Shown here: positions 1-7,776 of the stretch, in pieces
Numbering within the stretch: position 1 is the stretch's first letter
How the letters are laid out: every line of letters starts with the position of its first letter
Assembly (NCBI GenBank): GCA_017620635.1
Contig: JAGAUV010000050.1
Span: 1-35,365, forward strand
Length of the DNA: 35,365 bases
Reading direction: 5' to 3'
Source: Muribaculaceae bacterium
GTDB lineage: Bacteria; Bacteroidota; Bacteroidia; Bacteroidales; Muribaculaceae
The notes under the pieces: model-generated
Told to the model about the DNA's origin: nothing
Seen by the model: only the letters and a program-made list of their open reading frames with translations
Database searches by the model: none
Translations under genes and position numbers: made by a program

Positions 1-883
1 CAAAAGCATAATCATACTTGCCATCTTCAAGAGCAACTTCCTGCTCGCCTACTGTAAGGCTATTAAGACGAGAGTAATAGATCATCTTAACGTCATCAAC
101 TGTTATAGAGTTATCCTTTGCTGTCTCCGTCGAGAAATAGTCTCCGGCAGCAAAAACAACATTAATCATTTCAGGATTCTCGTCAGAAACGTAATTAAAT
201 TCAAGTTCAGCTTTCGTCCAGTCTGTGGTTGCTGCATTTAGGCGAGTATTGATCGAAGCTATCAACGTACCCTTCTCAATTACATCGCCGCCCTGAGGAG
301 CTTCCATGCCAATTACATTGCGGTCACGATTATACATATCTACTTTCGTTGGATCTTCAGTGACTACAATATTTCCTGAAACATCTTTTTGAACAAAAGT
401 TCCTTTCCATGTATAAGCAAGTACAGTAGGCTGTGCATTATCTCCAGTAGACTGATACATGAACTGAAGCGCATCAGGACGATTAGTAAAAGTAGTCCCT
501 CCAAACTGACCACCAGCCATATTTTTTCCAGTTCCAGTTGATGTAGCCCACGACGTACCAAGCCCGAAATATCCCGGAATTGTTTTTTTAACAAAGCCGA
601 AGACTTTTATTTCTTTATTAGAAACCTTAACTGCTCCATCTGAATTATACCCAGCAACCTTTTCTGCAATAGTAGTATTACCGGTCGGTTTTTCACCACC
701 TGTACCGATAGTATTCGACACATTCCAAGAAGTAGGAGTTGTGCCCTCTACAGTCTCATTCCCGGCACTCGTCCAAGGCTTGCAATCAACCCATGCTTCC
801 TCGAAGCCTGCGTTGGGGAGCTGCTGCGCCATGGCGGAGAGGCCGAGGAGGGCGCAGATGCTTAATGTTAATAATTTCTTCAT
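1..883 (-). CDS. Secreted PCMD-like protein (partial, C-terminus beyond left edge)
   Basis: The reading frame runs open from the ATG at 883 to the window edge, giving about 294 residues without a stop. It starts with a signal peptide (MKKLLTLSICALLGLSAMA, then QQLPNAGFEEAW). The mature start, with its N-A-G-F-E-E and later S-W-N pattern, and the stretch around GGDVIEKGTLIASI resemble the Bacteroidota putative carbohydrate metabolism domain (PCMD, PF13201) of surface proteins. The last visible residues (NSLTVGEQEVALEDGKYDYAF) could begin a second beta domain such as a calycin-like barrel. It lies 19 bases downstream of the calycin-like gene at 903-1502 on the same strand, so the two are probably co-transcribed. 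The family assignment is from memory of the motif pattern; ligand and function are unknown. Confidence 0.72.
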   Translation of the reverse strand, partial: MKKLLTLSICALLGLSAMAQQLPNAGFEEAWVDCKPWTSAGNETVEGTTPTSWNVSNTIGTGGEKPTGNTTIAEKVAGYNSDGAVKVSNKEIKVFGFVKKTIPGYFGLGTSWATSTGTGKNMAGGQFGGTTFTNRPDALQFMYQSTGDNAQPTVLAYTWKGTFVQKDVSGNIVVTEDPTKVDMYNRDRNVIGMEAPQGGDVIEKGTLIASINTRLNAATTDWTKAELEFNYVSDENPEMINVVFAAGDYFSTETAKDNSITVDDVKMIYYSRLNSLTVGEQEVALEDGKYDYAF

Positions 884-902
884 CTTTCTATTCTGTTTTA
901 TA

Positions 903-1502
903 TTATTTCACAAGTACTTTCGACACCTTGTTGCCCTGACGGCGAATATATATGCCGTTCTCGGGATTGGCAACGCGGATGCCATTAAGATTATAGTATT
1001 CTACAGGAGCGTTTTCGTCAACTACAACATTCTCAACGCCTGCAGCTTCGAGCTGACCATCAAAGACAACTTTGATTGGAATTTGATCCAGACCCAATTC
1101 GCTTGCATCCCATAAAACATCGATATCCATATGTGCCTTATCAGTAGCATCTACAATACCGTTAAGAGCAACATCCGCCTTGATCGAATTTTCAGCAAGC
1201 AACAAGCCTTTTACTTCGCCTGTGTAAGTCTTTACATCGTTAGCTTCAGCAACCTTAACGCCGGTAACGACGATGTCGCCAAGTTCGCCTAAGTCGGTAA
1301 GCGTGAAGTCAGGCAACTTGAAAGTGCATGTATTATCGCCTGTTGGTATGAGTTCAATTGTAGCAGGCTCATCCTTGGCTATAACGCCTCCAAGAAAATC
1401 GCAGGTAACAGTAAGTTTACCATTGATAGTTTCATTTGTCGTCTGCGCCAGGGCGGCGAAAGACGCCAGCAGGCAAACAGTTAAAAAGTAAAGTTTCTTC
1501 AT
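903..1502 (-). CDS. Secreted calycin-like beta-barrel protein with C-terminal sorting-like tail
   Basis: This 199-residue protein has a signal peptide (about 1-20, ending LASFAALAQ). Residues about 22-150 form a beta-rich domain whose pattern (ETINGKLTVTCDFLGG, then alternating polar and hydrophobic strands) fits the Bacteroidota calycin-like family (PF13944). The last about 35 residues read PVEYYNLNGIRVANPENG and IYIRRQGNKVSKVLVK. This tail recurs on many secreted proteins of Prevotella and Muribaculaceae and resembles a type IX secretion sorting domain. A -7-like box lies just upstream and the PCMD-like gene follows directly, suggesting a two-gene surface-protein operon. Ligand unknown; the domain call is by pattern. 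Confidence 0.75.
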   Translation of the reverse strand: MKKLYFLTVCLLASFAALAQTTNETINGKLTVTCDFLGGVIAKDEPATIELIPTGDNTCTFKLPDFTLTDLGELGDIVVTGVKVAEANDVKTYTGEVKGLLLAENSIKADVALNGIVDATDKAHMDIDVLWDASELGLDQIPIKVVFDGQLEAAGVENVVVDENAPVEYYNLNGIRVANPENGIYIRRQGNKVSKVLVK

Positions 1503-1526
1503 ATGATTGGTTTTTATAATTAGCTA

Positions 1527-1534
1527 CAAAATTA
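1527..1534 (-). promoter_or_regulatory. Candidate -7 box for the calycin/PCMD pair
   Basis: The minus strand reads TAATTTTG, matching the Bacteroidota TAnnTTTG -7 element, about 25 bases before the ATG at 1502. No good TTG (-33) element sits 19-21 bases further upstream, so the call is tentative. Confidence 0.4.
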
Positions 1535-1646
1535 AGACTTTTTTGTCATAAATCCACTAAAGACTCGACAAAAAGGCTAATTTGTTCTCTTTTTAACACA
1601 ATATTATAAATACATATATTCTTGTCAGGTGTACGAAAAAGCGGGT

Positions 1647-1850
1647 CTAACGCTTGTATTTATAGTCAATTCCGAAAAGGGCACCGGCAAAAGTCATGGT
1701 TTCGCCGAAGGCCACGAGCACCGACGAATGTATCGCTCCCGTAGGGTCGACGATGAAACCGGCTATAAGAAGGCCGGCCCCGACTGCGCACATCGCTACG
1801 GCGCACCATAGCTGCGTACTGCCTCGTCCTGTAGTGTTGTTGTGTGACAT
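1647..1850 (-). CDS. Small two-helix membrane protein, function unknown
   Basis: This 67-residue protein has a short polar N-terminus and two hydrophobic segments, about residues 14-35 (LWCAVAMCAVGAGLLIAGFIV) and 43-60, joined by DPTGAIHSS and ending in a basic tail (DYKYKR). Similar short proteins with a P-T-G-x-I-H-S-S linker occur widely in Bacteroides-type genomes and are sometimes labelled holin-like, but no lysis or phage gene is nearby. The reading is supported by the clean hydrophobic pattern and a -7-like box (TAACTTTG, 1864-1871) about 14 bases upstream of the ATG. It stands alone between the S41 peptidase and the calycin-like gene. Function not recognised. Confidence 0.6.
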   Translation of the reverse strand: MSHNNTTGRGSTQLWCAVAMCAVGAGLLIAGFIVDPTGAIHSSVLVAFGETMTFAGALFGIDYKYKR

Positions 1851-1863
1851 ATCTTTTTTGTCA

Positions 1864-1871
1864 CAAAGTTA
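1864..1871 (-). promoter_or_regulatory. Candidate -7 box for the small membrane protein gene
   Basis: The minus strand reads TAACTTTG, matching TAnnTTTG, 14 bases from the ATG at 1850. No clear -33 TTG is present at the usual spacing. Confidence 0.4.
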
Positions 1872-1934
1872 CAACGGTCTCTACCGAATGTATCCCTCGA
1901 ATTTCAAAATGTTGAAAAAGGGCCCGAAAAGCGC

Positions 1935-3008
1935 CTAAAACATTTCCCTGAGGGCACGGGAATTGTCTTTATTGTCCTCGGCGTTACGCACCAGTACGGC
2001 TATCGCGAAGTCGAGTATGGTGTCGTGGCCGTCGAGCGCGGCCTGCGGATCCATGTCGATATCGCCGCCCTTGGTGGGCTCGATACCGTTTTCGGTAAGC
2101 TTCATGTCGCGGTCGTAGACGGGCGAGGCCGAGAATCGCACGCTCCACCCTATCGGCATCTCCGACGAGAAGGGCATGCCCGAACCGCCGCCTGTGGTGT
2201 CGCCTATTACCGCCACATGCGGCAGAGGCTTCATGACCTGCACGAAGTTGTTGGCGGCGCTGAAGGTCGACCTGTTGGTAAGGATGATCACGGGCTTAAG
2301 CCAGCGCACGCCCATTGCCGGGTCGAAGTAGTAGGGGTAGGGCTTCGAGAAGTCGGAGTGTCCGGGCCCTGTCTTGTGCTGTATGTAGCCGGCGAGTATC
2401 CTCTCGTCGATAAAATGCGATGCGAAGTCCTCGACGGCCGTCATGTCGCCGCCGCCGTTGTCGCGGATATCTATTATCATGCCTATCGACTCCTTGAGCG
2501 ACAGCATCATGTCGTTGACGAAGCTCTGCCCTATGCCTGCGGCGAAGGTCGACAGGCGCACATAGCCCACATTGCTGTCCTCGAGCAGCTTGTACGACAT
2601 CGAGCCCGAGGTGGAATAGTCGAAGTCGAGGTAGCACTGCTGTATGAGGCGCCAGTTGAAGTTCTGCGGATAGTCGTTCCACCACTTGCGGTAGTACGAC
2701 ACGTCGAACCACGAGCTCAGGTTGGTGTGTCCGTCGCGCAGCTCGGCGAGCATGTCGGCGCAGAGGTCGAAGAAGTCCTTCAGCTCCATGTCGGGCTTAA
2801 TTTGGCTGCGGTACTGCGCACGGACGGCGTTCCAGTCCACGCCTTTTTCCTCGAAGAAGCAGTAGTGCTCGTCGAGGGCAGTCCAGAGGGCGTCGAAATT
2901 GCCGTAATAGTCGTTTTCGTAGCTCTCGAGCGAATGGCAGGCCGGCAGGCCGAGGCTGAAGGGCATCAGCATGGCGGCGAGAATCAGGATGTTACGTATA
3001 GCCTTCAT
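1935..3008 (-). CDS. S41-family peptidase, predicted lipoprotein
   Basis: The frame is open further upstream, but the ATG at 3008 gives a clear lipoprotein signal (MKAIRNILILAAMLMPF, lipobox LPAC, lipidated Cys24) and lies two bases after the upstream stop, so it is chosen (357 residues). The catalytic half carries S41 (C-terminal processing/tail-specific protease) features: IIDIRDNGGG at about 238, TNRSTFSAAN with the predicted nucleophile near Ser250, then GDTTGGGSG and a GIEPTKG segment. No PDZ domain is evident, as in many short Bacteroidota S41 lipoproteins. It follows parC and the barrel gene on the same strand and is probably the last gene of that unit. Predicted to act at the envelope; substrate unknown. 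Confidence 0.87.
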   Translation of the reverse strand: MKAIRNILILAAMLMPFSLGLPACHSLESYENDYYGNFDALWTALDEHYCFFEEKGVDWNAVRAQYRSQIKPDMELKDFFDLCADMLAELRDGHTNLSSWFDVSYYRKWWNDYPQNFNWRLIQQCYLDFDYSTSGSMSYKLLEDSNVGYVRLSTFAAGIGQSFVNDMMLSLKESIGMIIDIRDNGGGDMTAVEDFASHFIDERILAGYIQHKTGPGHSDFSKPYPYYFDPAMGVRWLKPVIILTNRSTFSAANNFVQVMKPLPHVAVIGDTTGGGSGMPFSSEMPIGWSVRFSASPVYDRDMKLTENGIEPTKGGDIDMDPQAALDGHDTILDFAIAVLVRNAEDNKDNSRALREMF

Positions 3009-3010
3009 AG

Positions 3011-3859
3011 TCAATAGAGAGCGCTTATATATTCGGCCTTTGTGTCGGGCTTGCGCGAGGGGCTGAGCGATATCCACTCCGACGCTATGCCCACGACGGC
3101 CATATGTTCGATATGCCGGCTCACGATGTCGTGAGTCTTTGTAGAGCTGACGTTGCAGCGGTAGCCCAGGCGCAGTATGGTGCGGCCGAGGGCTATGTCG
3201 GCGGTCAGCAGATTGTTGAGCCGGAAGAAGTTGCCGGGCCACGCGCCGCGGACGAGGCCGCTGTGGTTGCCCAGATATATCTCATAGTAGAGCTCGCCGT
3301 ACTCAGGCGAGAAGAATATGCCCGTCAGAGGCATCTCGGCGAGGTAACGCAGCGTGAGCCTCTTGCCCCACAGCGAGGTGTGCCTTGCCACGGCGGCGGT
3401 GGCTCCTATCGTCCACGAGGCCTTGGCCGCCACGGGGTTGTTGCTGTTGCGCGGCACATAGAGCAGTCCGCCCTCCAGGGCCGTATATCCGCCGGCATAG
3501 AAGCTCCACGCCCCTGTGCGCCAACGGCGCGACATGCCCCAGCCCACGTTGAGGCCCAGATCCCACATGGAGGCGTTTCGCGCCGGGTTGTTGTGGGTGT
3601 GGGCGCCGTCGAGGCGTCCGCTCAGCCTCATTACCCATCGCTCGGGGTCGAAACGCATGGCCTGCATGCGCTCGTACGACAGCGCCAGGGCCACGCCCGA
3701 ATAGCGCAGGGGCGAGAGGTAGGTCTGTGCCAGATGCGCCGAGCCGACCTCGAGGGCGTAGACCGACGTTACGGGACGCTCCACGGCCACCCCGGGCTCT
3801 GCGGCACAGGCCGCGAATACGACGGACAGAGCCGCCAGAAGGCTACATATCTTCTTCAT
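3011..3859 (-). CDS. Outer-membrane beta-barrel-like protein (DUF3316-like)
   Basis: The ATG at 3859 is preferred (282 residues) because it begins a standard signal peptide (MKKICSLLAALSVVFAACA); the earlier in-frame start adds a polar MPKRHHFLT leader. The mature protein is rich in alternating aromatic/small residues with repeated barrel-like strands (for example YSGVALALSYERM, RTGAWSFYAGGYTALEGG, TLRYLAEMPLTGIFF) and ends near WISLSPSRK. This resembles the DUF3316 group of Bacteroidota outer-membrane proteins, by pattern only. Its start overlaps the end of parC by 17 bases and its stop is two bases before the S41 gene, so all three are probably translated from one message. Confidence 0.7.
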   Translation of the reverse strand: MKKICSLLAALSVVFAACAAEPGVAVERPVTSVYALEVGSAHLAQTYLSPLRYSGVALALSYERMQAMRFDPERWVMRLSGRLDGAHTHNNPARNASMWDLGLNVGWGMSRRWRTGAWSFYAGGYTALEGGLLYVPRNSNNPVAAKASWTIGATAAVARHTSLWGKRLTLRYLAEMPLTGIFFSPEYGELYYEIYLGNHSGLVRGAWPGNFFRLNNLLTADIALGRTILRLGYRCNVSSTKTHDIVSRHIEHMAVVGIASEWISLSPSRKPDTKAEYISALY

Positions 3860-6548
3860 CGTCAAAAAGTGATGGCGTTTCGGCATGAGGCGTTTCGGCC
3901 GCGGCCTCGTCGGCGGTGTCTATGTCGGCGACAGTGCTCCCGGGCTCATCGGCCTCAGCTGCTTCCTCTGGCACCTCGGGCTCGGGCGCCGGCAGGAGCT
4001 CGACAGAGGCAAGCTCGAAAGTGGTAAGGCGTTTGCCACGGGCACTGAACGACTTGACGCCTATATAGTCGGCGACGTCAAGCTCCTGGTCCACACGGTT
4101 TTCGTCGGAGAAATGCAGCACGAGCTTAGGCGCAGCCTGGTCTGTGAGCAGTATGAGCGACGAACGGGCGTCGTCGCCTACATAGCGCTGGCGCCGCGCC
4201 GAATCCTCGAAGCTGAAACGCTTGATATAGGGAAATCCCTGACGGGCATCGTCGAGCACGGCGGTCCACACCGTCTTGGGATTATATTTTTCGATACGCA
4301 TTATGCCCTCGTCGTAGTGGTTGGTAAGGTCGAAGCCCGTGGTCTGGAACTCGCCGTTGTCGTAGACCACCAGTATGCGGTCGGTGCCTCCGAACTCGCC
4401 CAGGTAGGTGCCGCGGCCGTCGTAGTTGAGGCGCAGCACATCGGCGTCGAACCACACCTTGCGGCCGCCCAGGGTGGAAGCTCCGCGCTCCTTGAGCGAG
4501 AAGCGCGACACCTCGTTCTTGGTCACCAGATTGCCCATCGCTCCGCGGCCCTTTATGGCGAGCTTGGCGAAGTCGACGTCGAAGCTCAGGTTCTTGAGCC
4601 TCAGCTTGGGCTTGAGCGTTACCTTCACTACCTCGGCCTCGCCGTTGGGATTGGCCGAGAACCATACTATGCGCGCCCCGGCAGGAACGGGGTCGCCGGG
4701 TATGAGGCTGTACTCCTTGTCGCGGCTCATGCCTGTGGCGGCAAAGCGCTTCATATAGTACACGCCGCCGCGGCCGTTCTGGTATATCACATTATAGATG
4801 GTGCGCAGGTCGTTGCGCTTGTACACATTGATATACAGCACGCCTTTGCCGACAAAGAGCTTGTCGGCCACCTTGGTAATCTTGTAGCGGCCGTCGCGGT
4901 AGAATATTATGATGTCGTCGATCGACGAGCAGTTGCATATGAACTCGTCCTTCTTCAGCCCCGTGCCCACGAAGCCCTCCTCGCGGTTGATATAGAGCTT
5001 CTCGTTGGCCTCGGCCACGTTCGCGGCCTGTATGTTGTCGAAGTTGCGTATCTGCGTGCGCCTGGGGTATGAGGCGCCGTATTTTTTCCTGAGGTACTCG
5101 TACCACTCTATCGTGACCTCGTCGAGACGGCCGAGACGGTCGAGGGTGTCGGCGATGCGGCTCTTCAGGCCGGCGATGTAGGTATTGGCCTCGTCGCTGT
5201 TGAAGCGCAGGATGCGCTTCATCTTTATCTCGAGCAGGGCCAGGATGTCGTCGCGAGTGATGGGGCGGACGAAATCGGGCTTGTAGGGCTCGAGGCGACT
5301 GTCGATATGCGCCACGACGCTGTCGATGTCGGGAGCGTTCTTGTACTCCTTGTCCTCATATATTGCCTCCTCGATGAATATCTTCTCGAGCGAAGCCTTG
5401 AGCAGCTTCTCGCGGTCCTCGCCGAGCACCACATTGAGCTCTGAGCATATGATGTCGCGTGTGGTGTCGACGCTGTGGCGCAGCACGTCGCTCACGCCGA
5501 GGAAGACAGGCTTCTTGTCGCGTATCACACAGCAGTTGGGCGATATGTTGACCTCGCAGTTGGTAAAGGCATAGAGGGCGTCGATGGTCTTGTCGGACGA
5601 AGTGCCCGGTATGAGGTGGACGAGCACCGATGCCTCGGCGGCGGTGTTGTTCTCCACCTTGCGTATCTTGATCTGTCCGCGCTCGAAAGCCTTGAGTATA
5701 GAGTCGATAAGGTCCTCCGAGGTCTGTCCGAAAGGCAGCTCAGTGATATTGAGAGTGCGCGAGTCGATCTTCTCTATCTTGGCGCGTACCTTGACGCCAC
5801 CGCCACGGCGGCCGTCGTTGTAGCGCGACACGTCCACCAGACCGCCCGTGATGAAGTCGGGATAGAGCTCGAAAGCCTCGCCGCGCACGCATGCCACGGC
5901 GGCGTCGAGGAGCTCGTTGAAGTTGTGAGGCAGTATCTTCGACGAGAGGCCCACGGCAATGCCCTCGGCGCCCTGAGCGAGCAGCAGAGGGAACTTGACC
6001 GGCAGAGTGACAGGCTCGGGCTTGCGGCCGTCGTAGCTGCGTGTCCATTCGGTCACCTTGTCGTTGTAGAGCACCTCCGAGGCAAACAGGCTCAGACGCG
6101 CCTCTATATATCGGGCGGCGGCAGCCTTGGAGCCCGTGAGTATGTTGCCCCAGTTACCCTGCGTCTCTATCAGCAGCTCCTTCTGGCCGAGCTGCACAAG
6201 AGCGTCCTTGATGGAAGCGTCGCCGTGAGGATGGTACTGCATGGCCGTGCCGACGATGTTGGCGACCTTGTTGAAGTGGCCGTCGTCGATAGTCTTCATG
6301 GCATAGAGTATGCGGCGCTGCACGGGCTTGAGGCCGTCCTCGATATTGGGTACGGCGCGCTCGAGAATGACATACGACGCATATTCGAGAAACCATGTCT
6401 GATACATGCCGCGCAAGTGGTGGCGCACCACGTCCTCGGGCGAGGTGTACGGCCTCCTGGGGCCGGGCGCGACAGCATCGGCCGGAGTATCCTGTTCTTC
6501 GGGCAGGTCTTCTATTCGATCTTCTGTAGGGTCTTGATCTTCAGTCAT
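3843..6548 (-). CDS. parC: DNA topoisomerase IV subunit A (ParC)
   Basis: A type IIA topoisomerase A subunit of 901 residues from the ATG at 6548; the in-frame GTG directly before it (6551) is less likely. With its B subunit it passes one DNA duplex through another to decatenate and relax DNA. The core shows NIEDGLKPVQRRIL, YHPHGDASIKDAL, QGNWGN and the AARYIEARLS motif holding the active-site tyrosine, about Tyr147. The long acidic N-terminal extension (about 45 residues) and an acidic tail ending SLFDDEEDM fit Bacteroidota ParC rather than GyrA. No canonical GyrA box is seen in the C-terminal domain. parE is not in the window. The quinolone-determining position that is Ser in E. coli GyrA (Ser83) is Ala here. 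Confidence 0.95.
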   Translation of the reverse strand: MTEDQDPTEDRIEDLPEEQDTPADAVAPGPRRPYTSPEDVVRHHLRGMYQTWFLEYASYVILERAVPNIEDGLKPVQRRILYAMKTIDDGHFNKVANIVGTAMQYHPHGDASIKDALVQLGQKELLIETQGNWGNILTGSKAAAARYIEARLSLFASEVLYNDKVTEWTRSYDGRKPEPVTLPVKFPLLLAQGAEGIAVGLSSKILPHNFNELLDAAVACVRGEAFELYPDFITGGLVDVSRYNDGRRGGGVKVRAKIEKIDSRTLNITELPFGQTSEDLIDSILKAFERGQIKIRKVENNTAAEASVLVHLIPGTSSDKTIDALYAFTNCEVNISPNCCVIRDKKPVFLGVSDVLRHSVDTTRDIICSELNVVLGEDREKLLKASLEKIFIEEAIYEDKEYKNAPDIDSVVAHIDSRLEPYKPDFVRPITRDDILALLEIKMKRILRFNSDEANTYIAGLKSRIADTLDRLGRLDEVTIEWYEYLRKKYGASYPRRTQIRNFDNIQAANVAEANEKLYINREEGFVGTGLKKDEFICNCSSIDDIIIFYRDGRYKITKVADKLFVGKGVLYINVYKRNDLRTIYNVIYQNGRGGVYYMKRFAATGMSRDKEYSLIPGDPVPAGARIVWFSANPNGEAEVVKVTLKPKLRLKNLSFDVDFAKLAIKGRGAMGNLVTKNEVSRFSLKERGASTLGGRKVWFDADVLRLNYDGRGTYLGEFGGTDRILVVYDNGEFQTTGFDLTNHYDEGIMRIEKYNPKTVWTAVLDDARQGFPYIKRFSFEDSARRQRYVGDDARSSLILLTDQAAPKLVLHFSDENRVDQELDVADYIGVKSFSARGKRLTTFELASVELLPAPEPEVPEEAAEADEPGSTVADIDTADEAAAETPHAETPSLFDDEEDM

Positions 6549-6571
6549 CACGGTTTAGAGGCAATTTTGTA

Positions 6572-6603
6572 CAAATTTAGCGTTTTTTTTCTATTTACAC
6601 AAA
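6572..6603 (-). promoter_or_regulatory. parC promoter (TTTG - 20 nt - TAAATTTG)
   Basis: On the minus strand, TTTG (6603-6600) is followed after 20 bases by TAAATTTG (6579-6572), matching the Bacteroidota primary sigma consensus with canonical spacing. The ATG of parC is 23 bases downstream of the -7 box. Confidence 0.7.
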
Positions 6604-6651
6604 TCGTCGAAATTTGCTCTGCTATTGTTTTACTATCTATCGTCTAATTCG

Positions 6652-6659
6652 TATATTTG
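6652..6659 (+). promoter_or_regulatory. Candidate -7 box for the TIR gene
   Basis: TATATTTG matches TAnnTTTG and lies 22 bases before the ATG at 6682. A TTGTTT at 6625-6630 is the nearest -33-like element, with slightly long spacing. This gene and parC are therefore divergently transcribed from one 133-base region. Confidence 0.5.
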
Positions 6660-6681
6660 CGCTTATAAACATTAAAAGGCC

Positions 6682-7776
6682 ATGAAATACGACATTTTCA
6701 TCAGCTATCGCCGCGACGGAGGCTTCGACACGGCCCAGCATCTCTACAACCTGCTCGAGCGCGACGGCTACAAGGTAAGCTTCGACATCGACACCCTGCG
6801 CAACGGCGATTTCGACCGGTCGCTCTACGCCCGTATCGACCAATGCAAGGATTTTATCCTCATCGTCGACGCCCACGCCTTCGACCGCACCCTCGACCCT
6901 AACTTCAAGCCCCAGAACGACTGGCTGCGGCAAGAGCTCGCCTATGCCCTGAAAAGGAAGAAAAACATAATACCCGTATTTCTGGCCGGCGTGAAAGGCT
7001 TTCCCGACAATCTGCCCGACGATATAGAGGCTGTGACGAAGAAAAACGGCCCCGAGTGCATCAAAGGTCATTTCAATGTGTTCTACGAAGACCTCAAGAA
7101 ACGTTTCTTTGTCACTCCTCCGCCACCGCATCTTCGCATAAAACTGGCTGTTGCCATTATCGTCGCCCTTGCAGCCGCATCGCTGATATATATCTACCGT
7201 CCCTACGACAAGGTCAATGTGCCTCTGAGCTATCTCGACGACTGGGAAGACGATGTGCATGTAGAGATACCGGCGATGTTCAGCATGGATATATCATCGG
7301 AAGTCGACGATGACTCGAATACTGACGTGAAGCTATGCTACTACGCCGCACCAAGCGAGAAATATCTGACAACGCTTGTAGAAGAGGAGTACGACAGCTA
7401 TTCTCCCGAGGATCTGGGCCTAAACGACGATGACGAGCTCGAAAAGATGCTGAACATGCTCAAAAGCGCCGGCCCCCGTCAGTTTGACGAACTATACACA
7501 ACAATGGTCAAGCATCTCGTCCCCGACGCCAGGCTCAACAGCAGCAGCTCATACATGACCGACAACAGCATGGAATGGCGCGTCTATAACTTCTCGGGCG
7601 ACGATAAGGAAATGTTCTATGCCGTGTTCCGCGTACCCGACTACGGCAACGTGATATACAGCATGATAATGCCCGTATCGTGGGTGCCGCTCAGCCATCT
7701 GCGCAACAAGTATATCTTCGAGACCACCCTCGACCGGGTGGCCAAGGCCTACATCCTGTCGGCCATGGAAGAGTAG
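6682..7776 (+). CDS. TIR domain - transmembrane - periplasmic domain protein
   Basis: This 364-residue protein begins with a TIR domain (about 1-140): YDIFISYRRDGG (box 1), SFDIDTLRNGDF, and WLRQELAYAL with the putative catalytic glutamate at Glu85, typical of NAD-hydrolysing bacterial TIR domains. A single hydrophobic helix follows at about 153-172 (LAVAIIVALAAASLIYIY), with basic residues before it, so the TIR domain should be cytoplasmic. The C-terminal about 190 residues, predicted periplasmic, are acidic (DDWEDDVHVEIP, EVDDDSNTDV) and match no family I recognise. There is no signal peptide and no partner gene on the same strand. It could be a membrane-anchored defence or stress NADase, or a signalling protein. 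The TIR call is firm; enzyme activity and role are inference. Confidence 0.9.
   Translation: MKYDIFISYRRDGGFDTAQHLYNLLERDGYKVSFDIDTLRNGDFDRSLYARIDQCKDFILIVDAHAFDRTLDPNFKPQNDWLRQELAYALKRKKNIIPVFLAGVKGFPDNLPDDIEAVTKKNGPECIKGHFNVFYEDLKKRFFVTPPPPHLRIKLAVAIIVALAAASLIYIYRPYDKVNVPLSYLDDWEDDVHVEIPAMFSMDISSEVDDDSNTDVKLCYYAAPSEKYLTTLVEEEYDSYSPEDLGLNDDDELEKMLNMLKSAGPRQFDELYTTMVKHLVPDARLNSSSSYMTDNSMEWRVYNFSGDDKEMFYAVFRVPDYGNVIYSMIMPVSWVPLSHLRNKYIFETTLDRVAKAYILSAMEE

Noticed and set aside
2025-3017. 330-residue plus-strand open frame opposite the S41 peptidase gene
   Set aside because: Antisense shadow caused by GC-biased third codon positions; composition is Ala/Val/Arg/His-rich with no domain, while the minus-strand frame has clear motifs.
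3009-3242. N-terminal extension of the S41 peptidase into the upstream gene
   Set aside because: The ATG at 3008 begins a lipoprotein signal; the extension overlaps the barrel gene and is Arg/His-rich.
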